The translations under genes and the position numbers were made by a program. Under the pieces are notes generated by a model. The model saw only the letters and a program-made list of their open reading frames with translations, had not been told where the DNA came from and did not search any database. This document shows positions 26,761-34,798 of a stretch of DNA of 64,000 nt, piece by piece. Source of the DNA: Roseburia sp. (lineage in GTDB: Bacteria; Bacillota; Clostridia; Lachnospirales; Lachnospiraceae); the NCBI GenBank assembly GCA_026168605.1, contig JAPFDX010000015.1:62001-126000 (forward strand), read 5' to 3'. The stretch's first letter is position 1, and the number at the start of each line of letters is the position of its first letter.

Positions 26761-27195
26761 TTGACACTGTCTGTACTATTGCTGGCAGCAGTGTTTATGG
26801 ACTTCCGGGAGCAGCGCATCAGTAACCGGCTGATCGCTTTCGGACTATTCAGTGGTCTGATACTCCGCATCGTGGGGGAGGGAAGTATCGGCATCGTTCA
26901 TTTCATGGTGAACATTTCTATTCCGGTTATCTTATTATTTCTTTTATTTCAACTGCGTGCACTGGGCGCAGGAGATATCAAATTGTTTTCCGTAGTAGGT
27001 GGATTTTTGATGATGGAACAGCTATTTGCAGTCATGCTCGCTTCATTTTTTGCGGGTGCGGTGATTGGTCTGGGGAAGAAGCTGTACCGGAAGTTTCTGC
27101 TGGGAAAGGAAAACGAGACAAGAACTCTGATACATTTTTCACTTGCAATTTTAATTGGATATGCAGTAGTAGTCTGGGGGTGTGCCATTGGGTAA
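26761..27195 (+). CDS. tadV: A24-family prepilin peptidase (TadV/CpaA type)
   Basis: About 144 residues, all membrane helices. The two catalytic aspartates of the A24 family are in FMDFREQRI and GAGDIK. It cleaves the leader of Flp prepilins. The start is uncertain: TTG 26761 has little ribosome binding site, while GAGAGGTGAT at 26733-26740 is placed for an in-frame ATT at 26743, and the nearby TTG at 26744 is out of frame. First gene of the Tad operon; its end overlaps the next gene. Confidence 0.82.
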   Translation: MTLSVLLLAAVFMDFREQRISNRLIAFGLFSGLILRIVGEGSIGIVHFMVNISIPVILLFLLFQLRALGAGDIKLFSVVGGFLMMEQLFAVMLASFFAGAVIGLGKKLYRKFLLGKENETRTLIHFSLAILIGYAVVVWGCAIG

Positions 27196-28228
27196 AATCG
27201 AGGTGGCGGTCTGCGACACGGATCACGGATACAGGGAGCGGTTCGTCACATATTTGGTAGAACATAAATCGAAGGAGTTTACTGTACACGCCTTTTCGTC
27301 GGCGGAGTATTTTCTGGAGGCGCTGGAAAAGTGCGGTTTTGACGTTGCCGTATTCGGGAGGGGCTTCGCAGAGGCAGAGGAGACGGTGCGCGGGCAGGGG
27401 ATTCCGCTGGTGCTGTTAAAAGATACCATGACAGAGTGTGCGGCGGAAAGCTCTCCCTATCTGGAGGGAGAGAAAATTATGATAGCATCCGTGTTCCGCT
27501 ATCAGCCGGTGGAGATGATTCTCCATGAAGTGCAGGCGCTGGCCGGGGGGAGCAAGACGGAGAAGGAGACTTTTATGCGCCTGGCGCGTCTGGAAGTCAT
27601 CGGTGTCTGCTCGCCCATCGTACATGAGATGCAGATGCCTTTTTCGCTGGTGCTGACGGAGCTTCTGGCAGAAAAAAGAAAGGTGCTCTATATCAATCTG
27701 ATGCGCTTTAGCGGGTTTCTGGAACTGTTTGGGCTGCCGGGATCGTGCGATATGGGAGACATTATTTTGCGGCTGCGTGGCAGGCGGCTTAAGACGGAGA
27801 ATTTCCGGAAGTGCGTTTATGAAAACAACGGAATTTATTACATACCGCCGTTTGGCAATCCGGATAATCTTTATGACATGACGGGCAGAGATCTTTTAAA
27901 CTTTCTTTCCTTTCTGGAGGAGGAAACCGATTTTGAGACGGTGCTTCTGGATCTTGGCGAGGGAATCCGCAATCTGCAGGAAATACTCGGCACGTGCAGC
28001 AGCATTTACTGTCTTGTAAAGGCGGGATTCTTTTATGAGACCAGAATTGCGGAGTTTCAGGAGTATCTGCAAAAGAGCGGTGTGCAAGACGTAGCCGAGC
28101 GTCTGCAAATGGTTGCGCTCCCGTTTTCTGCGAAGCAGCTTCGGGGCGGTATGGATGTAAGACGACAGCTTTTGTGGAGTGAGTTTGGCGATTATGTGCG
28201 GAATATCTTTCGGGGAGGCGGGCTATGA
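27188..28228 (+). CDS. tadZ: TadZ/CpaE-like pilus assembly ATPase homologue
   Basis: 346 residues from TTG 27188 with GGGGGTG upstream (a GTG at 27182 is possible). A receiver-like N-terminal domain (1-115) precedes a MinD-like domain (about 135-340). The P-loop position (GVCSPIVHEMQMPF) has lost the Walker A residues, as is frequent in TadZ. LLDLGEG resembles Walker B. TadZ marks the pilus assembly site at the pole in known systems. It overlaps tadV and, by ATGA, tadA. Confidence 0.75.
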   Translation: MGKIEVAVCDTDHGYRERFVTYLVEHKSKEFTVHAFSSAEYFLEALEKCGFDVAVFGRGFAEAEETVRGQGIPLVLLKDTMTECAAESSPYLEGEKIMIASVFRYQPVEMILHEVQALAGGSKTEKETFMRLARLEVIGVCSPIVHEMQMPFSLVLTELLAEKRKVLYINLMRFSGFLELFGLPGSCDMGDIILRLRGRRLKTENFRKCVYENNGIYYIPPFGNPDNLYDMTGRDLLNFLSFLEEETDFETVLLDLGEGIRNLQEILGTCSSIYCLVKAGFFYETRIAEFQEYLQKSGVQDVAERLQMVALPFSAKQLRGGMDVRRQLLWSEFGDYVRNIFRGGGL

Positions 28229-29454
28229 GACTGCCGGAGGAGGATTTTGCAACGCTTCGGGAGCAGATTCTGGCGGAGATGGACTTAAGCCGTGAGCTGA
28301 CGGATGCGGAGATAGAAAATCTGATCGCTCTGTATGTGGATGAGTATGCGCATACAAAGCTGCTGACTTTAAAAGAGAGGGAGATGGCGGAGCAGTCACT
28401 GTTTCATTCGCTGCGCAAGCTGGATGTTCTTCAGGAACTTTTGGAGGATGAGGAGATCACGGAGATCATGGTAAACGGGGCAGACCGGATTTTCTATGAG
28501 AAAAGAGGGAGGATTTATGAGTCTGGGAAACGCTTTTCTTCCAGAGAGAAACTGGATGATGTGATACAGCAGATTGCCGGGTACAGTAACCGTATGGTAA
28601 ACGAGGCGTCGCCGATCGTTGATGCACGTCTTGCCGACGGTTCGCGTGTCAATATCGTGCTTGCCCCCGTCGCGCTTGACGGGGCGACAGTTTCCATCCG
28701 TAAATTTCCGAAGCATCCGATCGGGATGGAGGAGCTGATCGACAGAAAGTCGATCTCGGCGGAGGCGGCAGAATTTTTAAAAAAGCTTGTTATCGCAGGA
28801 TACAATATTTTTATTTCGGGAGGTACCGGTTCCGGAAAGACGACTTTTCTGAATGCGCTTTCCCAGTATATTCCGAAGGCAGAGCGCATCATTACTATCG
28901 AGGATTCCGCAGAGCTGCAACTGATCGATAAGCCGAATCTCATCCGGCTGGAGGCGCGGAACGCCAACACCGAAGGGGTGAAGCCGATCACGATCCGGGA
29001 TCTCATAAAGACGGCGCTTCGGATGCGTCCCGACCGGATCATTGTCGGGGAGTGTCGCGGAGCTGAGACGCTGGATATGCTTCAGGCGATGAACACCGGT
29101 CATGACGGGAGTCTGTCTACGGGGCACGCCAACAGTGCCCGGGATATGTTGAGCCGTCTTGAGACGATGGTGCGCATGGGAATGGATCTGCCGCTACCTG
29201 CGATCCGCAGCCAGATCGCATCGGGAATCGACATTTTCGTACACCTGGGGAGATTGCGTGACGGCAGCAGGCGGGTGCTTGGCATCGCGGAGCTGACTGG
29301 TATTTCCGACGGCGAGATCCAGTTGCGGGAACTTTTTGGTTCTACAGAAGGAATGAGGGAGAAACGTGATACGGGAGAACTTGTGCGGCTGAACGCACTG
29401 TATCACACGGAAAAGCTGTGTCGCGCAGGCTTTTTGGAAACGGAGGAGGAATGA
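28225..29454 (+). CDS. tadA: TadA/CpaF secretion ATPase
   Basis: 409 residues. Walker A GGTGSGKT near residues 199-206, Asp box, Walker B VGECRGAE and the His box (TGHDGSLSTGHANSA) are all present. TadA is the hexameric cytoplasmic motor that drives Flp pilus assembly. The ATG follows GGGGAGG and overlaps tadZ by 4 bp, so translation is probably coupled. Confidence 0.95.
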   Translation: MRLPEEDFATLREQILAEMDLSRELTDAEIENLIALYVDEYAHTKLLTLKEREMAEQSLFHSLRKLDVLQELLEDEEITEIMVNGADRIFYEKRGRIYESGKRFSSREKLDDVIQQIAGYSNRMVNEASPIVDARLADGSRVNIVLAPVALDGATVSIRKFPKHPIGMEELIDRKSISAEAAEFLKKLVIAGYNIFISGGTGSGKTTFLNALSQYIPKAERIITIEDSAELQLIDKPNLIRLEARNANTEGVKPITIRDLIKTALRMRPDRIIVGECRGAETLDMLQAMNTGHDGSLSTGHANSARDMLSRLETMVRMGMDLPLPAIRSQIASGIDIFVHLGRLRDGSRRVLGIAELTGISDGEIQLRELFGSTEGMREKRDTGELVRLNALYHTEKLCRAGFLETEEE

Positions 29455-30221
29455 AGGGAAGCAGAAAAACCGGAGAAGAAGAATTAGACTATGGAAGGTA
29501 TGTATTTTCAAAAAAGGAATGTCTGCACTGCCTTCTGGTGTCGTTGGGGTTATCGGGGCTTGTGGCATGGCTGTTTTACCGCTCGCCGTGGGGGATGTTG
29601 TTGTTTCCGGCGGTATGTCCGGTATATGCCGGCGTATTTCGCGGGGAACAGCGAAAGAAACGGCAGGAACGCCTGATGCTGGAATTTCAGGCGGTGATGC
29701 AGGCGCTTTCCACAGCGCTTCTTGCGGGATATTCCATGGAAAATGCGTGGCGTGATGCGGAGCGGGAGATTACGGCATTGTATGGAAAAGAATCGCTGAT
29801 GCTGCCGGAGGTACGCCGGATCAATGCGGCGGTTCGTCTGAATGAACCGGTGGAGCAGCTACTGGCCGAATTTGCAAAGCGAAGCGCGTGTGAGGAGATC
29901 GAGAGTTTTGCCGCGATCTTTCTGTTTGCAAAAAGAAGCGGCGGTGATTTCGTCAAAATCATCCAGACAACCGTAAAGAAACTGACCGGAAGGATGGAAG
30001 TGGAGCAGGAGATCGCTACCGTGCTTGCGGGAAAACGGCTGGAGGGCAGAGTGATGAACGCGATGCCGCTTTTGATCCTTGCCTACATGACGCTGACGTC
30101 AGGAGACTTTCTGGATGTGCTGTACGGGAACACATTTGGGGTATGTGTGATGACTGCCGTTCTGGCAGGCTATGGGATGGCGTTAAGGCTGTCGGCTCAT
30201 GTGTTGGAAATTGAGATTTAG
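29451..30221 (+). CDS. tadB: TadB-like inner-membrane platform protein
   Basis: 256 residues from the ATG at 29451, which overlaps the tadA stop by 4 bp and follows GGAGGAG. Two membrane helices near 30-65 and two C-terminal ones (about 205-250) flank a T2SSF-type helical cytoplasmic domain (LSTALLAGYSMENAW ... SGGDFVKII). With TadC it forms the platform on which TadA acts. Confidence 0.88.
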   Translation: MKGSRKTGEEELDYGRYVFSKKECLHCLLVSLGLSGLVAWLFYRSPWGMLLFPAVCPVYAGVFRGEQRKKRQERLMLEFQAVMQALSTALLAGYSMENAWRDAEREITALYGKESLMLPEVRRINAAVRLNEPVEQLLAEFAKRSACEEIESFAAIFLFAKRSGGDFVKIIQTTVKKLTGRMEVEQEIATVLAGKRLEGRVMNAMPLLILAYMTLTSGDFLDVLYGNTFGVCVMTAVLAGYGMALRLSAHVLEIEI

Positions 30222-30247
30222 ATTATGTGGAAAACTGGGAGAAGAGG

Positions 30248-31534
30248 ATGATACTGTGTGGAAGCTTTTTGGCAGCAGCCGCTTTTGTGTGGATATTTTT
30301 CAGAAAAAAGCTGTCGCCGGAAAAGAAACGTATGCTTGGCATCGTAGCCATGGCGGCGGGAATGGGGGTTCTCGCGGGGGCGGGAGACGGTGCGGATTCC
30401 GGTCTTGCGGAAGGAAATCTTCTGGAGCGGAAGGAATATGGGGCGGGAAGCTATGAAGAACAGCTCACGCTGTCGGTGGGTGAGGACGGAGAACCGTTTC
30501 CATATAATGTTGCGGTGCCGGAACAGATCCTGACGACGGCGGAGGAGCAGGCATTTCTTGCGGCGGCTGTGGAAGAGATCGCAAGGGAATTTCCGGGTGA
30601 AAATGCGTCGGTCAACCATATCGAAGGAGCAGTCGCGGTGAGAGATTCCTATCAGGAAGAAAAGGTGCTTGCGACGTGGAGTTTCGATCAGCCGGAGATC
30701 GTGAATATGCAGGGAAAGGTGATCGCGGGGGAACTGCCCGGGGAGGGTGTGCTCGTAAAGGCGAAGGCTGTACTTGTATGTGGGGAGAGTGAGCGGACAG
30801 AGGAATTTTATTTCCGGGTATTTCCGCTGGAAAGAAGCGGGACGGAGGAAGTGCTCTGGCAGATTGAAAAGGATCTAAAGGAGCAGGGGACGCTTGCGGG
30901 AGAGACACACCTGAAGCTGCCGGAGACGGCAGATGGAAACAGGCTCATCTGGCGGGGAGTAAAAGACCGCACACCGGAAAAAGTATTGCTCCTTGGCATC
31001 GTGATGGCTGTTTTTGTGCCGCTTTTGGAACACAGCCGGGCACGGGAGAAAGAGGAGAGGCGGCAGCGGTTGTTGGAGTTGGAATACCCCGAACTTGTGA
31101 GCAAAATTGCGCTCCTTCTGGGCGCGGGTATGACTTTACAGGGGGCTCTCAGGAAAATCGCGCAGACTTATGGGACAAAGAAAAAGAGCGGAAAAGAGCA
31201 GGAACTTCCGGCGTATGAGGAGCTGTTGGTTCTCTGCCGTGAAATGGAAAATGGCATGGGGGAGGCTGCGGCGTATCAGAGACTTGGCGAGCGGTGTAAA
31301 AATGCGGAGTATAGGAGGCTTGGAACGATGCTGGCTCAGAATCTTAAAATGGGGAGCTATGGTCTGGTGGCATTGTTAGAGCAGGAGGCAGAGCGGGCGT
31401 TTGAGGTACGGAAGGCTTCGGCGAAACGCTATGGGGAGGAAGCGGGAACAAAACTTCTGTTTCCGATGATGCTGATGCTTGGACTTGTGATCGTGGTGCT
31501 GATGGTGCCGGCAGTGATGGCATTTCAAATGTAA
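30248..31534 (+). CDS. tadC: TadC-like inner-membrane platform protein
   Basis: 428 residues from ATG 30248, six bases after GGAG; a GTG at 30227 lacks such a site. An N-terminal membrane segment precedes an unusual region of about 210 residues with no close parallel in standard TadC. Next come a membrane helix (about 240-258) and a T2SSF domain (LVSKIALLLGAGMTLQGAL), ending in a membrane helix. The long inserted domain resembles extracytoplasmic sequence and may be group-specific. Confidence 0.82.
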   Translation: MILCGSFLAAAAFVWIFFRKKLSPEKKRMLGIVAMAAGMGVLAGAGDGADSGLAEGNLLERKEYGAGSYEEQLTLSVGEDGEPFPYNVAVPEQILTTAEEQAFLAAAVEEIAREFPGENASVNHIEGAVAVRDSYQEEKVLATWSFDQPEIVNMQGKVIAGELPGEGVLVKAKAVLVCGESERTEEFYFRVFPLERSGTEEVLWQIEKDLKEQGTLAGETHLKLPETADGNRLIWRGVKDRTPEKVLLLGIVMAVFVPLLEHSRAREKEERRQRLLELEYPELVSKIALLLGAGMTLQGALRKIAQTYGTKKKSGKEQELPAYEELLVLCREMENGMGEAAAYQRLGERCKNAEYRRLGTMLAQNLKMGSYGLVALLEQEAERAFEVRKASAKRYGEEAGTKLLFPMMLMLGLVIVVLMVPAVMAFQM

Positions 31535-31568
31535 GATATAAAATATAAAATTTCAGGGAGGTATTTTT

Positions 31569-31736
31569 ATGAGAGGAATCAGAGAATTTATGATGGAAGA
31601 AGACGGCGTGGGTGTTGTGGAACTGATTTTGATACTGGTGGTTCTGATCGGACTGGTGCTCATCTTTAAGGACAAGCTGACAGAGCTGGTCAATGACATT
31701 TTCCAGACAATCGCCAAGGATGCCGGGAAGGTCTGA
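31569..31736 (+). CDS. flp: Flp1-type type IVb pilin
   Basis: 55 residues, beginning MRGIREFMMEEDGVGVVE. After a short basic-acidic leader comes GVGVVE, with Glu18 at +5 if cleavage follows Gly13, and then a continuous hydrophobic helix (19-33) and a short polar tail. This is the layout of Flp pilins, which are processed by the A24 peptidases encoded on both sides. GGGAGG precedes the ATG. It is the only candidate for the main pilus subunit in the cluster. Confidence 0.88.
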   Translation: MRGIREFMMEEDGVGVVELILILVVLIGLVLIFKDKLTELVNDIFQTIAKDAGKV

Positions 31737-31737
31737 T

Positions 31738-33261
31738 ATGAGAAGGCGGGGGAGTATCACGGTCTTTGCGTCTCTGCTGTTTATGCTTGTGGCGTCTCTG
31801 CTGTTTTCTTTGCTGGAGGGAGCGCGTGTCACCATGCTGGGCGCATATGCGGATATGGCGACAGAGCTTTCTGTGGAATCTGTTTTTGCAGAATATCAGC
31901 CGTGTCTTTGGGAAGATTATCAACTGCTGTGCCTTGACGGGGCGTATGGCGGAAGTGTTTTCTCGGAGGATTATGCGGCTGGTGTGCTCGGCTCGAGGGT
32001 GCGGGAGAATCTCAGACCGGAAGGTGACGGCGGCAGAATGATGCAGCTTTTCTGTCAGTCTGCTGTGACAGAGGAGTACCAGCTTCTGACAGATGGGGAT
32101 GGTCAGGTCTTTCTGCACTGCGTTGCGGAGAATATGAAAAAGACACTGCCGCAGGCGGCGGCACAGCTACTGTATGAACGTTACGTGGGCGGGCAGGCAG
32201 TAGGGGAAGAAAGCCATGTGGAGGAGAGTATTCTGGATGCGAAGCAGGCGCTTGCAGATGCCGCAGAACAGGAAAATGACGGGGAAAAGGATGGTGGGCG
32301 GGAAAGTTCCGGACAGAGCGCGGTGCAGAAATCAGGGAGCCGGGCGGTGTCCGTGGAAACGCCTGCAAACGCCCCTTCGGGCGCAAATCCTCTGGATGCA
32401 GCGCTGGCTTCCAAACAGAGCCTGTTACTGGCACAGGTGCTTCCGGACACAGCACAGCTTTCGGTAAAAACCATCGATGGAGGAGAATTTCTCGAAGACC
32501 GTCAGTTGCAGAGAGGAAACAGTACAAACATCCCACGCACGGGGTGGTATGAGAAAATCCTCGCGATGGAGTATGCGGATCAGCACTTTTCCGACTTTTC
32601 TGTATCCGGTGGAGATCGTGTGATCGATTACGAGCTTGAGTATCTTGTGGCAGGGAAGAATAGCGACAAGGAGAACCTGGAAGCGGTGGTAGGCAGGATC
32701 CTTTTAATGCGGGAAGCTGCAAATGTGGTTCACATTATGACAGATCCGGATAAACGGCTGATGGTATCGGAGATGGCGTTGGGACTTGCGGGGGTAACGG
32801 TAAATGCCGCGGTCATCAAGGCGGTGGAATATGGACTGATCGGTGCATGGGCGTATGCTGAGAGTGTGCTGGATGTCCGTGCCCTGCTTTGCGGGGATAA
32901 GATTGCACTTGTCAAAAGCGATGCACAGTGGACGAGTAGTCTTGGCAATCTGGCGCAGCTTTTTGCGGGAAGTCTGCGTGCGACAGATTGTGCGAACGGA
33001 TGGAGCTATCAGGATTACCTGAAAGGGTTTTTGTTCCTGCTGCGGGAAAAAACGCTGGCTTACCGTATGATGGATATGATGGAGCAGAATTTGCGGAGTA
33101 TCTATCTGTACAGAAATTCCAGAATGGACCATATGATAAGTGCGGCAGATTATACGGTTGACTATGGGGCTGATACACTGTTCTGGAAATTTTCCGTGCT
33201 GGGGCAGGAGGAAATCGGGCGGTTGCGGTATCAGACACGACAGAGTTTTTCTTATTATTGA
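31738..33261 (+). CDS. Tad-locus surface/pseudopilin-like protein, DUF5702 type
   Basis: 507 residues from the ATG at 31738, one base after the pilin stop. RRRGSITVFASLLFMLVASLLFSLLE is a prepilin-like N terminus with membrane helix. The rest is a long extracytoplasmic region with a low-complexity Ser/Gly/Glu stretch near 180-220. From memory it fits DUF5702, a family tied to Clostridia tad loci. Probably a minor pilus or assembly component facing outside. Confidence 0.7.
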   Translation: MRRRGSITVFASLLFMLVASLLFSLLEGARVTMLGAYADMATELSVESVFAEYQPCLWEDYQLLCLDGAYGGSVFSEDYAAGVLGSRVRENLRPEGDGGRMMQLFCQSAVTEEYQLLTDGDGQVFLHCVAENMKKTLPQAAAQLLYERYVGGQAVGEESHVEESILDAKQALADAAEQENDGEKDGGRESSGQSAVQKSGSRAVSVETPANAPSGANPLDAALASKQSLLLAQVLPDTAQLSVKTIDGGEFLEDRQLQRGNSTNIPRTGWYEKILAMEYADQHFSDFSVSGGDRVIDYELEYLVAGKNSDKENLEAVVGRILLMREAANVVHIMTDPDKRLMVSEMALGLAGVTVNAAVIKAVEYGLIGAWAYAESVLDVRALLCGDKIALVKSDAQWTSSLGNLAQLFAGSLRATDCANGWSYQDYLKGFLFLLREKTLAYRMMDMMEQNLRSIYLYRNSRMDHMISAADYTVDYGADTLFWKFSVLGQEEIGRLRYQTRQSFSYY

Positions 33262-33277
33262 GAATGGGGGTGTCGCG

Positions 33278-34141
33278 GTGTCTCTTTATTTGGTAAATAG
33301 AACCAGACAAAGAAAATTTTGTGGAAAGGAAGAGTCTCTCCCCGGAACATATTGCTTTCTCCTTCGTAAAGGGGCACCGCGATGCCCCCGTTGGAAGGCA
33401 TCCTTCACTTTGGAAGCGGCGGTAGTACTTCCGCTTCTGGCGTGCTTTTTCGTGAGCCTGCTCTTTTTCTTCCGGGTTATGCAGATCCAGATTGTTGTGC
33501 AAAAGGCGCTGAATGATACGGGAAGACAGATGGCTGTTCTTGCAGCAGAGCAGGAAAATGGCGTGGCAGACATTGCTGCTGCGCAGACGCTGTTTTTGAA
33601 AGAGTTGGGGGAGCTGCCCCTGGAGGAGGCTTATATCAGTGGCGGAAAATGGGGGATCAGTCTGTTGCAGTCTGAATTTGACGCAAGAGAAGTCCGGCTG
33701 CGTGTATCTTATGAGGTCCGGCTACCCCTGCGCATATTCTGGGTGCAGGAGTTAGCAATGGAGCAGCACGCGGACTGCCGGAAATGGAATGGCTGGAAAC
33801 CGGGGGCAGGCGGTGATGATGCTGATCTGTGGGTTTATATCACAGAGACCGGAAGTGTGTACCACAGCACGGATACCTGCACGCATCTGGAGTTGAGTAT
33901 CCGGTCGGTAAAGCCTGAACAGATCGACCATTTGCGGAATGAAAATGGTGCAAAATACTATGCGTGCAGCCAGTGTGCCGATCAGACGAATGGCACGGGG
34001 AGCCTTTATATCACGAATCAGGGCGACCGCTACCACAGAGACTTAAATTGCAGTGGAATTAAGCGCACAGTCTATATGGTGAGACTTTCTGAGGTAGGCG
34101 CACGGACGCCATGCAGACGTTGTGGGGCGCCTGTGGAATAG
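33278..34141 (+). CDS. TadE-like pseudopilin with Cys/His-rich C-terminal repeats
   Basis: 287 residues. I chose GTG 33278, which follows GGGGGTG. Near residues 40-70 KASFTLEAAVVLPLLA starts a TadE-like pseudopilin helix. The C-terminal 95 residues hold two copies of a Y.T..G..YH....C..L unit (VYITETGSVYHSTDTC and LYITNQGDRYHRDLNC), each with later Cys-x-x-Cys (CSQC, CRRC). These look like small metal-binding or disulfide-bonded knots. Most TadE proteins lack such a tail. Confidence 0.75.
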   Translation: MSLYLVNRTRQRKFCGKEESLPGTYCFLLRKGAPRCPRWKASFTLEAAVVLPLLACFFVSLLFFFRVMQIQIVVQKALNDTGRQMAVLAAEQENGVADIAAAQTLFLKELGELPLEEAYISGGKWGISLLQSEFDAREVRLRVSYEVRLPLRIFWVQELAMEQHADCRKWNGWKPGAGGDDADLWVYITETGSVYHSTDTCTHLELSIRSVKPEQIDHLRNENGAKYYACSQCADQTNGTGSLYITNQGDRYHRDLNCSGIKRTVYMVRLSEVGARTPCRRCGAPVE

Positions 34142-34157
34142 ACAGAGGGGAGATTTT

Positions 34158-34580
34158 ATGGAAAATCAGGTGTCATGTGTGGTGCTGCTTTTGGTTCTGG
34201 CAGGAGCGGCATATGAGGATTTAAAAGAAAAAAGGATCCATGTTTTTATACCTGTTGGCGCGGCAGCCATAGGTCTTCTGCTGCATCTGCTTTGGCGGCA
34301 GCGGACATTCGGGGATGTTCTGCTTGGCATGGCAGTTGGAGTGGCAGTGCTTTTACCTGCGGTTTTAGGCAGAGGGAGCATAGGAGCGGGGGATGGAATG
34401 ATTTTGGCAGCCTGCGGGATTTTTCTTGGTTTTTGGGCGAACCTGACATTGCTTATGACGGCGCTCATGTTTGCGGGCATGGCGGCATTGTTTCTGCTCG
34501 TTATAAAACGAAAAGGGAGGAATTACAGGATGCCGTTTGTGCCTTTTTTACTTGCGGCATATCTGTTCGGACTGTTATGA
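34158..34580 (+). CDS. Second A24-family prepilin peptidase
   Basis: 140 residues, hydrophobic throughout. The catalytic aspartates are in AYEDLKEKRI and IGAGDGM. AGAGGGGAGA precedes the ATG. A second peptidase in one tad locus suggests that the Flp pilin and the TadE-like pseudopilins may be processed by separate enzymes, as described for some Tad systems. It overlaps the next gene by ATGA. Confidence 0.82.
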   Translation: MENQVSCVVLLLVLAGAAYEDLKEKRIHVFIPVGAAAIGLLLHLLWRQRTFGDVLLGMAVGVAVLLPAVLGRGSIGAGDGMILAACGIFLGFWANLTLLMTALMFAGMAALFLLVIKRKGRNYRMPFVPFLLAAYLFGLL

Positions 34581-34798
34581 AGAAAGTAAGGGGAAGTCTT
34601 ACGGTGGAGGCGGCGGTTATGATCCCGCTGGTGTTGTTTTTGACAGTGACTGCGGTCAGGGGCGGAGTGGAGTTGTATCAGGAGTGCAGAGCCACCGTGC
34701 AGGAACTGGAAGCGGAGCAGGAGATTCGGATTGTGCGTCTGCTTTATTTATATGAAGGAATAGGAGATCTGACGGAAAATGGAGATACGCTATATTAG
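34577..34798 (+). CDS. Small TadE-like pseudopilin
   Basis: 73 residues from the ATG at 34577. MKKVRGSLTVEAAVMIPLVL is the TadE-like signature, with the Gly-Ser-Leu-Thr-Val-Glu cleavage region and hydrophobic helix. The short soluble tail is acidic. It overlaps the peptidase upstream by 4 bp and the FHA gene downstream by 20 bp. Confidence 0.75.
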   Translation: MKKVRGSLTVEAAVMIPLVLFLTVTAVRGGVELYQECRATVQELEAEQEIRIVRLLYLYEGIGDLTENGDTLY

